Shown: positions 25,801-35,900, counted from the first letter of the stretch. The stretch: 64,000 nucleotides of DNA from Mactromeris polynyma (GCA_032209605.1 JASFXZ010000015.1:62001-126000), one strand, 5' to 3'. Notes: a model not told the origin generated them from the letters alone. Program-made: numbers and translations.

Positions 25801-28800
25801 AACCACTGATGGTCAAAAAGTCAAGTGGCTGCAGGTGAAATGGATACAAGTGAGAAGAGAAAGCCCCAAATCCGTCTTTGTGAACTATTCGTTTGACACA
25901 AGTGCATTTTTGGAGATTCAGGTTCAGAAAGCAACGAGGGTGAAAGGCAGAGACTCAAAATGGCCAGAAAATGAAAAAGACTTGAACTTCTGCTACAGTG
26001 AAAAGCTTCCAATATCAATTCTAAAAAAGAATGATTTGGTGAACTTGTGTAAGAAAGACATTATCCCGGAAGAATTTCACAGTTATTTCAGTTCCCTGCC
26101 AACTGACAGAAAACAGAAGGACTATGTACCATTGGATTCCGAGGAGGAGGACACGGATTAATTCTTAAACTCTGTAACAGTAGTCGAATGAACTCAAAAT
26201 GAGAAAAGATGCTTATAGTTTACATTTAAGCAACAGGAATGTTTGATATTTGCTTATTATTATGCATAGTTTATTAATTTTCTTTTTTAACGGTATTACA
26301 AATGGTACCTTTTTACTTTGTTTATGATAGATATTTCATTTATTAAGTCGTGCAAAAAGGTACCAAGTGATCAAATGGTACCTTTTTGCATTTTAAAATT
26401 CTAAAAAAGCTATCGTGCAAAAAGGGACCATGAACAAAATCAATAAAATATCAATAACTATTGGACATTTTGACTTCATTTTTTCTTAAAATCTAATTGG
26501 GTATACAACAAGTTTAACAAAGTATGTGTGATAATTTGATCATCAAAAGCTGATTTTATATGCAGGTTCAAACCTTTAAAGCCGTTTTTCTCAAAACTTG
26601 CAAAATGTCACTTGGTACCTTTTTGCTCTAATGGGACGATATATACTAAAAAATTATAATACAAATTACATTGAAATTCTCTTAAGCCATTTAAATAACA
26701 CTTTAAAATGATAAAATGCAAAGTCAGTCTATACAATAAATCTCCATAACAGATTGCAGCGATGATTTTTTTGGGCAGTTTTGGGTCCGGGTCTGGTTCA
26801 TGGTTCAAACAGAACTTCCCGGAAAAAAATCAAGTACTTTTCAAGTATCTTTTCCCCATTTATAAGGACTAAAAATGTAGATATTTTCAGTATAGAGAAG
26901 AATGGATCCTGTGTATTTTTCAATTTATACCCCGAAATGACCACTGCAGTATGAATAACATTACACGGCGTGAGAATTACTTTAAGAGGGCATGAAACGT
27001 ACCATACCATCCTGTATAACCATACTATCGACTACTTGGCCGATAGGTCCTATCGAAAATAGGACTGTCATTTTTCTACCTTTTTTCATCATTGTTGGTA
27101 TGTTTGTTACATTTTGTCCTTTTTTCTATTCGCAGCAGAAGAATTCAAGGGCAATTTCCCAAATTTATTTTTATTTTTTTCAAAAATCAAGTACTTTTCA
27201 AGGAGTTTTCGGCTGTTACAAATTCAAGTACTTTTCAAGGAGTTTTCGGCTGTTACAAATTCAAGCACTTCTCAAGGAGTTTTTGGCTGTTACAAATTCA
27301 AGTAGTTTTCAAGGAGAAGGCATCAAATTCAAGGACTTTTCAAGACTGTGCGAACCTTGAAGAAGGTGTTATAATAAACTTAGCATGTGATCAACAGTTG
27401 TTTTAATTCTTTAATTGTGTTCTGTTGAAATTAATCAGGGGTATTACTGTAACATAGGAAAGGTAATACATGTATTCTGATATAAGAAACAAACCAAACG
27501 CTGTAACTTCATGCAAAGGATTTCAAATTTGGATTTTGGACAAGGGTTTCTGAAAAATTAAGGGACCATATATAATATTTCAACAGAAGAACCAACTTCA
27601 AAAGTAGGAGAGAGACAATGCTACCATGCTATAGCTAAATTACTGATGATAATAATTTAGAGAAAAATTGACACTTCAGCCAGAATCCGGAGGGTCAAAA
27701 GGTGGCTTTTTGGAAATTCCAGGGGTCAAAGGGTCTACTCCAAAGTCAAATGGTACTTCTGAAATCTCCACATTTTGACCCTTAATTTCTGGTAGAAGGG
27801 TCAATTGTTCTTTAAATTATAGGTATTTTGGCTATAAAATGGTAAAATCCAGTAAAAAATGATCAAAGTGACCCTTGAGATTCAGCCCCTAGTGGAACCC
27901 CTGACCCCTAATATTTCCAGAATCCTGAAACCCCTGAAATAACAGCACATGTCCTTTCCAGCTAGCACCCAGGCATTTCTACGAGCTGGGAATCAAAAGC
28001 TGTTAGCCACAGGTTTCTGGCTAGTCGATTACGGACGGCGAGGATAACAACTTCGCGATTTTCACTCCAATAATCCCACTAAATGCCACACGGTTTGTTT
28101 AAATTTGGTTTATTTTTTTTCGAATTTAAAATTTCTCAAACATGAACACCTCGGTAAAGTAACATTACACCTCGGTATTTGATAGCACAATAGTATTAGA
28201 CCGCCGAGACAGATACGACAATGGTCGTTATCTAGATGGCTGCCGTCATGTATATTATATATCCCGTCTCCCTATACAGCCCTAACCAAGCGTTTAAATG
28301 ATTTAACAGGATGTAACACGAGACATTGTTCATAAAGACGCTAATCATATAATCTTTCACCCTTAATTAGTTCATCTTATTAATTAATCTCGAAGAGCTG
28401 GTATGAGAACGGCCATGTCGTGGGATATGCTCATTTTGAAAAATTAAATTTCATGAATATTTCTATGATTATCGGATTTTATCACACATACATGTGGTCT
28501 ACAAATAAAGTCAAGTGTGTATTTACATCATATCTGTACAACCCATCTAAAAATAATATTGTGAATACACTAATCTACAATAACAAAAATATTTAAAAAC
28601 AAAACCACTGTTTAAATCTCAGGGTCTTCTCTAGGATTTAAATTTAACAGAGAATCCATAGAAAGGCTTCTGGAAAATTAAGGGGCAGGGGTTCCACTAA
28701 GGGCTGAATCTCAAGGGTCATTTTGATAAATGTTTGACCAGTATTTAACCAGTTTATAGCAAATAAGAGAAACATTTACCCTCTGCCTGAATCCTTAAAA

Positions 28801-30434
28801 AAAAAGACCGACTCATGAAAAATGCAATGACCTATTTCATTTTTTCAGGTTCATTGATGAAAAAATTATTTTCCAGTCTTTTAGCCATTACAGTACAAAT
28901 CTAAACTAAAAAACTAACCTACCTACCTACTCACTGTTAAAATACCCATCTTATTAGAAATTTGTGTGTGTTAAACTTGGAAATTGGGGGGGGGGGAAAT
29001 CTAGAGATTTCAGCTAAATTTCAGGAATGAATTAATACTAATTAATTATATCAATTAAAAACTGAGACCTTTTTCAATTATATTCATAACCACACTTAAC
29101 ATGTCACACAAAGTCATGATTCAAATTTTGCATCAGACACCTGTTTACTTTTGAAACGACCCATTACACTGTTTCTTTTTCAAATATCTCAATTTATAAT
29201 TGTGTCAAGTACATTTTGAACACCCCTCCTGCCAAGAATTCCCAACAGGCCGAAGAAATTTGAGAGCGTGGGAAAAATCTGTAGGAGTCGGTGGAAAGAC
29301 GCTGAAGTAAAGAACAGCTTATGTTTGTTATTCGCGAAGTGGGACGTGGGCGAATTGGTATTACTCACGCGTCTTAAACTCTTCTCACAATATGTAGTTC
29401 TAAGAATTCGTGGGTTTTTTTTTCAAAGATAAAATTTGGCTTTGTTTACTTTGCAAAATAAATCAAAATCTAAAAAATAAAAGTTGAAAGAAGGAATACT
29501 TGAATAAAATATATTTAAAGTTTTGGAGAATTTTCATTTCAATATTTATTCAAAATACTGGGAAACTAAAAGCAGCCGCAGATATATATTTTATCAATAT
29601 CGCCAGAGAGGAAAGAAGAAAAATTCTAAGCACCATATCTTTCATTATCATCATTATATGAATGTAACTTACAAGGTGGTCAGAGGATTAATATTTTTAA
29701 TTTTACGCAAATTATCGAAGCAAAAGCAGAAGTTACTGAAATAAATATCGAAACATCAGGGGTTCCACTAGGTTCCGAATCTCAATGGTCATTTTGGTCA
29801 TTTTTAACCACATTTTACCATTTTATTACCTACAATTTAGAGGGAAAACAACCATTCAACCAGAATCCAGAGGGTCATAATGTGACCTTTTGTAAATTCC
29901 AGGGGTCAAAGGGTCAACTCCAGGGTCATATGGAACCCCTGAAATATAGTTTCGTCAGTACCACGCCTAAGACAGATACGCAGTTTGCCGAATGTTTTTG
30001 ACCATCTGATGTGTTGAATATAACTTCCTTCAGTCCGGCAAAACCTTCAGAAATTTTACAATGTACTATTTAAGGAAATGCTCGGGTAAAAGCTGGCTCT
30101 ATTCTCTCAATACACCATACATGTATAAATATGGATATATATACAAGACTGCAGCCCTTAAATTTGATGAAATATACACACTTACCGCACCAGATGTAAC
30201 GAAGAGAGGCATTATCTCCGAATGTTGTCGTGACGATGTCAAGCTTGTGATGTTCAGGTAAACGCCAAGCGATACCAACCCCAGGACGAACAGAACGACG
30301 CCGAGAATCAGAAATATCAACACGCGTCCTGCACACATGGTTTTATTCCTCGACTTGTTTACTGGCGGAAGTTTTCCACGTAGATAGGGGCTCGAAAATC
30401 CTGGATATGGGTAACTTCCTGTTGCAGGTGCCAT
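7882..30434 (-). CDS. Four-transmembrane protein with long PPxY-bearing tail, ENTREP/FAM189-like
   Basis: Five exons, read by eye: 30186-30434, 20433-20489, 17039-17228, 11811-11989 and 7882-10830. Introns are in phases 0, 0, 1 and 0, and the result is ~1207 residues. The start at 30434 has the Kozak ACCATGG. Four hydrophobic segments follow: residues ~37-62 (RVLIFLILGVVLFVLGLVSL), ~84-95 (ILLSGICVCVLFWKRRK), ~103-125 (VFFTVVVTVASGFLCGITAV) and ~188-213 (LLLTLVVVYGIVFLLCVGCA). Between the third and fourth lies a Cys-rich loop (LCRYYVSQKLCLC). The last exon encodes a 982-residue Ser/Gln/Asn-rich, probably disordered tail with PPSY at residues 740-743 (9277-9288). The topology and the PPxY motif (a WW/NEDD4-family ligase ligand) fit ENTREP/FAM189 proteins, which recruit ITCH on endosomes; that identity is inferred. 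The exon 4 donor (GGG|GTTTGT) is weak. The 57-nt exon 2 rests on phase and hydrophobicity. The first intron holds a transposon on the opposite strand. Confidence 0.65.
11364..11779. repeat. MITE-like element with ~40-bp terminal inverted repeats
   Basis: The left end reads TTAAGGCCAATACTAAAATA then TTGTTTGTTTCCCCTCCC and ACGACC. The right end is its inverse: GGTCGCGGGAGGGGAAACAA, ACAT...TTTAATGTAGGCCTAA. The two ends match over about 40 bp with several mismatches. The inside includes a TACCTACCC-type simple run near 11700-11726. It sits in the intron only ~30 bp beyond the donor of exon 4 of the tetraspan gene. Confidence 0.65.
11990..12762. other. Intron 3 sequence without recognised feature
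   Basis: AT-rich intron of the tetraspan gene. Near 12240-12310 a block (TTTATAGCCGTTATTCGGCT, ATATTCCCAATG) is matched in reverse near 19780-19810, so it is a piece of a dispersed repeat. Nothing else was named. Confidence 0.45.
12763..14090. repeat. Large imperfect inverted repeat (arms ~500 bp, spacer ~305 bp)
   Basis: The left arm, 12763-13264, reappears as the reverse complement at 13570-14090. Matching blocks in order are CTGCTGGTAATA, TTGTAAATAGACATTTAAT, CATCTGTGATGTAATGG, AGGATCTAAC, ACAGAGGCATAGAAAG, CCTACAGCAGTTAGTCT, ATATTTACAATTTAACACC, GTATGTCTTTTCATCTT, TGCATTTCTTACACAG and CAATAATTATTT. Identity is roughly 75-80% by eye, with small indels. The outer ends stop sharply at CTGCTGGT/ACCAGCAG. 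The right arm ends ~90 bp before the 39-bp minisatellite. Confidence 0.8.
14181..16534. repeat. 39-bp minisatellite (~60 copies) with ~978-bp higher-order period
   Basis: The unit is GGGGGACAGGTATCCATACT followed by AGGGGCCTCACTTTACTTT. Common variants replace ACAGG with AAAGG or AATGG, CATACTAG with CATTCTTT or CATTCTAT, and TTTACTTT with TTAACTTT. The order of variants around 14400-15000 is repeated almost exactly around 15380-16000, an offset of ~978 bp or about 25 units, which shows a duplication above the unit level. Since 39 is a multiple of three, long open frames appear on both strands with no start, splice or composition support. It lies in intron 3 of the tetraspan gene. Confidence 0.95.
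16535..17038. other. Intron stretch with a long G run
   Basis: No coding signal. There is a run of about 19-20 G near 16673-16692 and a second G-rich patch near 16826-16838. The flanking words (GTGGGCGGATCCAGGAATTG, GGTGCACACCTCCTTGGATC) look like a dispersed-repeat remnant with weak inverse ends (GGATCCA / TGGATCCA). Confidence 0.45.
18190..18262 (+). repeat. tRNA-like SINE head
   Basis: Contains a pol III A-box-like word (TGGTAGAGTGCAGG) and, 28 bases on, a B-box-like word (GTGTTCGTATTCC). The cloverleaf is too degenerate for a working tRNA. The same A/B words occur in the tandem array at 61262-61465. It lies in intron 2 of the tetraspan gene. Confidence 0.45.
18371..18599. repeat. Element with CAGGGCTCTAGAAAT inverted ends
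   Basis: Begins CCAGGGCTCTAGAAATCCACT and ends TACATTTCTAGAGCCCTG. Internal words CCCGGACAA and TTGTCCGGGACA are also inverted. A half copy ending GGATTTCTAGAGCCATG is seen near 59030-59071. The rest of 17229-20432 shows no gene; 19485-19670 is a diverged copy of 21040-21200. Confidence 0.6.
20617..20661. repeat. 14-bp perfect hairpin
   Basis: CAGCGGGCGACATT at 20617-20630 and its exact reverse complement at 20648-20661 enclose 17 nt that contain AACTGTCACCCTG. The word TGTCACCCT recurs in the larger hairpin at 20932-21027. Confidence 0.8.
20932..21027. repeat. 41-bp near-perfect hairpin with 14-nt loop
   Basis: The left arm 20932-20972 (ATAAATATTGACTGCCTTGA...) and right arm 20987-21027 are reverse complements with one mismatch in 41 (C against T). 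The loop is GTGTTGCCTCGGGT. So little divergence suggests a recent event, or maintenance. It is in intron 1 of the tetraspan gene. Confidence 0.9.
21201..22427. other. Intron 1 sequence without recognised feature
   Basis: AT-rich. No open frame, TIR or tandem structure that I can support between the hairpin region and the transposon. Confidence 0.4.
22428..26638 (+). mobile_element. Complete 4.2-kb DNA transposon with OTU + DDE-like protein
   Basis: The ends are 27-bp perfect terminal inverted repeats: 22428-22454 (CGTCCCATTAGAGCAAAAAG, then GTACCAA) and its inverse at 26612-26638. Similarity continues inward for ~14 more bases with two mismatches. The flanks are ACATAT| and |ATATAT, so the target duplication may be ATAT or AT; the ends are too AT-rich to decide. 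Subterminal regions carry GCAAAAAGGTACCAWRTG-type words in both orientations: exact GGTACC at 22447, 22577, 22616, 22647, 22664, 22801, 26304, 26359, 26377 and 26614. I saw none in the coding exon. One uninterrupted gene lies inside. It is inserted in intron 1 of the tetraspan gene, on the opposite strand. The superfamily is not identified. Confidence 0.88.
22990..26161 (+). CDS. Transposon protein: OTU-like cysteine protease fused to DDE-like domain (973 aa)
   Basis: Two exons fit: 22990-23007 (MENMEN, Kozak ATCATGG, donor GTGAGT) and 23258-26161 (acceptor CTACATTTCAG), phase 0, 973 residues. The long exon has no ATG at its open 5' end; counting from a GTG at 23270 would be wrong for a eukaryote. 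Domains, in full-length numbering: Lys/Arg/Ser-rich N-terminus (~1-190). OTU-like domain ~190-325, with GDGNC (Cys200) and HEHYD (His317), matching the OTU Cys/His pair. Basic linker, then CSKCKFKC (~422). Basic/Cys region with CSLC (~617). RNase H-like core with FDLQ (Asp673), SDSCGGQNRN (Asp751) and HSTIE (Glu801), a plausible DDE triad. The C-terminus is acidic. The core motif recalls metazoan DUF7869-type proteins, from memory and unchecked. The protease partner is unknown. No frame break is seen; a possible poly(A) signal is AATAAA at 26442. Confidence 0.85.
26639..27185. other. Intron 1 stretch downstream of the transposon
   Basis: AT-rich. AAATCAAGTACTTTTCAAG near 26827 is an isolated copy of the word that is tandemly repeated at 27186-27346. 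No gene seen. Confidence 0.4.
27186..27346. repeat. 37-bp tandem repeat, ~4.5 copies
   Basis: The unit is AAATTCAAGTACTTTTCAAG followed by GAGTTTTCGGCTGTTAC. The last copies are diverged. The open frames across it are by-products of the repeat. Confidence 0.8.
27640..27905. repeat. Two MITE family B halves in opposite orientation
   Basis: 27650-27765 runs in the forward sense (AGAGAAAAATTGACACTTCA ... GGGTCAAAGGGTCTACTCC). 27775-27900 runs in reverse (GAAGGGTCAATTGTTC ... CCTTGAGATTCAGCCCCTAG, TGGAACCCCTG). The result is a head-to-head composite. Confidence 0.6.
28680..28800. repeat. MITE family B, truncated copy
   Basis: GGCAGGGGTTCCACTAAGGG, then CTGAATCTCAAGGGTCATTT, then TTTATAGC. It fades out after AATCC near 28797. 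A G run follows at 28986-28995. No gene is seen in 27906-29756. Confidence 0.6.
29757..29941. repeat. MITE family B, full-length copy
   Basis: Begins CAGGGGTTCCACTAGG and ends CATATGGAACCCCTG, so the outer 11 bases are inverted. The inside has TTTTACCATTTTATTACCTA and GGGTCAAAGGGTCAACTCC. It is ~185 bp long, the cleanest copy of the family here, and lies 245 bp from exon 1 of the tetraspan gene. Confidence 0.7.
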
Positions 30435-33065
30435 GGTAACCCTTTCATAAATAGTTTGACACAAAACATAGCGTTTATTGCAGAAATATGAACAACATGT
30501 CACAAAGTTTCCATAGTTTATCCGTAAACCAATAGGACATCAATGTATACACCAACTCATCAACTAACCACTGCACAACACATTTTTTCACTTTTTTTAT
30601 GCCAACACCTCACTTGTAAGTTAGAAACAGAATCTCATAATGTTGATGTCTTTTTTTCCAACAGCTTGAAAAATCCTGAATAAGAACACATAAATCCTGA
30701 TAAACAATATATTATATAATTAGTAAGAATATTAAAAAGTTTAAGTTAACTGCATCAACTTCCTGGTAGATAAGTTTAAGTTTATGATGTCCTTCACTGT
30801 TCTATTTATAAAGTCATATCATCACATTTTCAATCTTAAATACACAAACTTAAATAATCACTTTGCTTTGTCGCAAAACAAACTATTTAAAACTCTACAT
30901 TAATTCAGTAACAACGACATAAAACTCGCATAGATCTAAGAAATGTTGCATATATACATGAACTTTTAACAGAATCCAACAATTCAACGGCAATTAACAT
31001 CCTCTCATATATATTTTAATGTTTCTCTCTCATTCCGCACTCCCCGGGTCATAAACCAATTACAACCACTGTAAAAAAACTGCTCCCCTACCTCGAGTAA
31101 TGAAATAAACCTATATCACAGACACAGCGTTTATTAACAAACAAATGGGCGAGAAAAACATGAGAAAAATATCTTGAAGTATTTCCTCAAATGCTTGAGT
31201 TTCTTTAAAGTGTCTACTTTAAACGCTGCCAATAAACACAATGGGATCCCACGCTTCTATCGTCTAGCGATCTCCTAAACACATTTCCTTTCGAACCCTT
31301 GAAGTTAAACAACCAAATATTACAGAAAAAATTTTTCCACACAGTTCCCATGGAGAATTCAACTCCCCTTTTGTCCCCTTTTTGTATTTTTCGTCACAAA
31401 GTAACACAGATATCCTTTGAAAACATACAATTAATACAAATTTACAAATTTTTTTGCAACACAAGCAATTAAAACACACGTGTACTGTACATTGATGATT
31501 AACTTCAAGTTGTATATCGACTTAAAGGCAAGTTTACACTACTTGAAATAATTTAATACAAGGAGTATAAACAGAACATAATATCTCCAGTATGCTAAAG
31601 ACCTTAAATTATGAACCTTTAAGATAAATGAAAAAAATGTAAAGTAACTGCAACATAAATTAGAATGAAATATCACAGATCTAGACCTATCTAAAATCAT
31701 TGAACACATTATCAGTGAAGTCCAGTAACTAGTATAATAAGATATGAGGGACATAGACATCTACTGTGCAAGGCCACATTTAAAATCGTTTTAAAATGTC
31801 TATTTTGCGTCATCAGTCCTACCAAATGGTCTAATCTTTCCCATTTTCTCCTAGTTTTCTTATCTGCTAGCTGATCATTATCATAACATCTCAATTACAC
31901 ACCTCACCCCAAGGAACAGTTAATTTATACAGCCGAAGCCTAACTGGCAGTATCAAGTTACAAACTCAGATGGTCAGCTTCTCAGCCGAAATTTACAAGA
32001 AAGTTGTGATTTGGGTTTGATGCAACTTATTATTTTTTATGCAATACTTAATATACATTGAATCAACAAGTTACACATGTACTTTAATTCATTATAATTT
32101 GATCCATTATGCAAGAAATTAAACATTTTAATATTATTTTTTACAAAAAACATTCTTTGTGAGTTATGACAATGGATAATACATTAAACCCTGTAGTTTA
32201 TTTTAGATATTGTTCAGTTTATACTATAGATAGATATATTTATTCAGCATACTTTAATGCAAGAACAATTTTAATTCAAATATATACACATTGGCCGACT
32301 CTAAGCACATGAAATAAACACATGAACATAAATCAAATAACAATTACCGGGTAGTTAAGTTTAAAACTTAGTACCATTAGAATGCAATTACAAAACTGTA
32401 TCTCAACAAGAAATATCTTGAAAAAAGATGGTCGGCGCCATTTGAAGGTTGTTTGTTGTGCAACAAAAAAGATTGCCGAGATGTTACGACTGCTGGTCAC
32501 GCCAGATCAAAAATGGATTTTTGGTAAATTCACTGAAATTCAGTGGATTTCGGTAAGGTAACGTACCCTTTATCGAAATGTTAACCAATCCGCGCCAATG
32601 TTACAAAATTGCCTTGGTGGTTAACGTAAGATTTGATTGGTTTACACGACACTGATATGCAAATAGCAAAACCATGTTAGTACGGCTGCGCCGAAAAACA
32701 AAGACATTGGCTATACTTAATTACATTTGTACATAAATATCTAAGAAATACCACTGGAAGCAGAATTTAATAACTGAAAATTATGATTATGTAACTTAGC
32801 TTCAGTAACTAAAATCACATAAAAGTCAATTGCATACTGAGATCAATATTTGATACCATGATTGAGACTATAAAACGTGCAAAAGGGCTATAATAAGAAA
32901 CAAATCCTTCGACATGAATTATATCCGTATGACATGTAATGCTTGGAAAGTCCAGTGAGCTCACAGGGGTCCAGTAATAAGTTCCATGAATATATATCTT
33001 AACAGTTAAACATGTTGCAACAGGCATAAAGTTTTGTTTGCAGTTTTATTCTATATGCAGAGCTG
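30435..33065. other. 5' flank of the tetraspan gene and upstream intergenic region
   Basis: No coding exon is supported. I found no convincing TATA box at a useful distance from the start codon at 30434; an untranslated exon may exist but cannot be seen. The sequence is AT-rich without clear repeats. Confidence 0.4.
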
Positions 33066-35502
33066 TCAGGACTTCCTGAAATGAACAATAAAGTACCTGT
33101 GTTAAGAATATTCACATGTTATTAAATGATAAAATAAGTTCTTAATGTACATTTAAGTCTGATAAATGTAGCATATTTCATCTCCAAATGGAAGGAATTT
33201 CATTAAAAAAGATAGTTATTTTTTCCGTAGCTGGGGTGTTAATTTTTCATGATTCTTACAAATCTATCCGTCCATGTAATACCACTAATATTACTACATA
33301 TGTAGTAGTAAAAAAAGAAAGGTAACATGTAAAGCTGTAACATACCTTGGTGTTGATGTGGCCTTTGGTTTCAGCTTTCGTCTCTGTCCTTTCTGTGGAG
33401 TACGTTCCTGCTTTCGTTTCTGGCGCTGTCCCATTTTGTCCATAAGAGTGCCCTGATCTAAGACTATCACTTCCTTGACATCTTGTATATGAGCATCAGG
33501 TCCAAGATCATATTCTACAACGCCACCGTCTAGTTTAAGAAGGCATCCGTCTTTCAAAAAGTTTGGCATGACAGAAAAGTGTGTACCAGCAGTCTTGTAG
33601 TAAGCTATAAGGCATTGGACATTCTTACCAAGCTGATCAATGGCGGAAGATGGAGGCATCCATGATTGGGGACTTCTGTATTCAAGCACTGATTGAGATC
33701 ATAGAGGCAATATTGACATCTGTCAGATTTCGTCAAATGTGAAGTTATCAGGGTTTACTTTCTTAGAGCAATAAAGAAGTTTGATAAATTCTTTGTACAT
33801 CTGAACACTGAAATGTATTCTGATCTGGTCAGTTCCATCTTCAGCACAATCCACTAGCTCAACTGCGAACAGGTTTGATTTCAGCATTGGACTCCCGAGA
33901 TAAGCTTCTACAGTCTTGCTGTGAGATATACCATGAAACTTTGGTAAATAATCATTTCCACCAAGACTTAAAACTAGAGCAAGTTTGACACCTATATATC
34001 TGTCTTGCCAGTGCTTCTCAATCAATGAAAGAATCCCTGTTATATTGTATATGTCGTATGCGTTTCCTTGTTTCTGCACTAGTAGAAGTGAGTTGGAAAA
34101 CGGTTGAAACTGACTGATAATTCATTGATAATTCTTGAGTATTCAAATCTTGTATAATGCCACAATACGCTTTGTTTGCAACATTCAATAGCGCGTCATA
34201 CTGGCTGTATAACCTTGTATATTTTTTAGTTAAAAAGGTCTGTTTGCTTTCAGCTTTTTGCATTGTGTACTTATTAATAAATTTTTCAAATAATAGTTGG
34301 CATGTGAGAGGCGTCTCTAAATACCATTCTTCAAGAAGATCAAAGGATTTCATAGAAAGTGGTTTGAGAATAGTTTTGAAAAAGCATTGTGGGCACTTTC
34401 CAGTTTCCTCAAATGGGAGTTCGTCCTCAAAGTTAGGAGTAAATGTGAAAAGTGTCTGCCCCAGTAATTTTCCAGCTATGACATTGTCTTGCATTTGAAA
34501 TCTCAGATATTCACCATCACTATCTATGAAATTATTGATGGTATTGCATGGAAAGAATACTACTTCAGCACATATTTCGTCATGTTCTCTTTCAACAAAG
34601 GATCTTACTGTTGTAACCAAATCATGTATACAATCTTCCTTCCCATCTTGAATTTCAATATATACATGAACTGAAGGCATGTGATTACATCGTTTTGTAC
34701 AGTCAACGCAGAATAAATAGTTGACAATGGATTGGTCGGGTATAGCATCAACAATCTGCATCTCCAGAACGGACGGACGATGCACATGTTTCCCTGTCAA
34801 ACATACACTATCTTCTTCACCTGCCAGTTCTTTCCGCTTCACTCTGTGTATTATTTCTTTCTTTGAGTCGTCGACCAATATTTTTGCAACAGTATTTGCT
34901 TTGAAAAGATTTTCAAAGAATAATACTTTCTTTAAAACCATTCCTTCATACGTTTCTAATGTCAAATTGAGGTTATGTGATTTAGAAAAATGTTTTTCAA
35001 AGTAACAAATTTTTTTCCATTTGTATTCTGAAAACTCATTTTTATACGCATGATGGATTGTTTCAATGTCATCTTCATTAATTTTCACATGAAGAAGCAA
35101 TTCTCTGTCAAGGAACTCGGCTTTAGATACAGCTATGTAAATGTCCTGTACAGATGTGAGTTGTGTTTTGGTATCGGACTTTTTTGTCATTAGATGACTT
35201 TGTATTTCTTTGGAAATTTAGTTACACACATTGTAATGTTCACTCTGAGCTAAGAAGAATTGAAGTACACTTCGAACACTGAAAGCTGGTTTGTCACTGA
35301 TTGCTTTGACTACTTTGTCCTTCCCCTTTAGCCATTTAAATACATTGCTGCTTTTCAATTTATTCTCATTCTGATGTTTTTTACTGTTCATAAATTCTTT
35401 AATGTCACTGAAGAGAATCCATTGACTTCCATTGTCATCACTAATGACATTTAAGTTGTTTAGAATTCCAATTTTGAATTCCATAATGGGATGACAGCAT
35501 TT
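33066..35502 (-). pseudogene. Decayed gene for an unrecognised ~720-aa protein
   Basis: A long exon, 33346-35502 (acceptor TATTTCTTGCAG, donor AAG|GTATGT), joins a tiny last exon, 33066-33075 (acceptor TTCATTTCAG), whose phase gives ...STPRKS-stop. Three in-frame stops break it: TAA at 35218-35220, TGA at 33723-33725 and TGA at 33699-33701. One frame change is needed between about 34018 and 34115. Reading through gives a continuous protein containing CVDCTKRCNH, CPQCFFK and LSLGGNDYLPKFHGISHSKT. Its basic C-terminus includes QRQKRKQERTPQKGQRRK. I do not recognise the family. NDYLP...G.SH faintly recalls the glycine/helix turn of FEN/XPG-type nucleases, which is weak. Each stop is one C-to-T change from a sense codon (CAA, CGA, CGA). 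Assembly error is the alternative for the frame change. Upstream exons were not found. Confidence 0.65.
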
Positions 35503-35749
35503 CTGCAAGAAATATAAGTCAATGAAAGAATATTGACTACTTACAGAATGAGTATTTTCATTAACACAAGCACAAAAAATACAACTAGTATGTTTTAGAT
35601 TTTAGTTTATAAATCATAAATCATAAAGTCTAATACTGTGTAGTCTTACACCAGTTATCATCAATTTAGTTAAGCTATGATTTCAATTGGTATTTAATAT
35701 TCTAAACTTAATTAATAGAAAATATTTACTTACATATTCTGCAATATAT

Positions 35750-35900
35750 AGAAGTCCTTCTTTGCAGAAAAAATATCGCCACGGAGAGAATAAATAATTA
35801 TCAATAGAACAGTTGTATATATACATGTATAAAAGTCTGTCTTTGCAGAAAACTATCTCCACTGAGAGAATAATATCAATTGAACATTTGTATAATCTGA
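35750..35900. repeat. Tandem duplication of ~85 bp
   Basis: Two adjacent copies contain AGAAGTCCTTCTTTGCAGAA / AAAAGTCTGTCTTTGCAGAA, then TATCKCCACKGAGAGAATAA and CAATWGAACAKTTGTATA. They are ~85% alike by eye. Confidence 0.6.
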
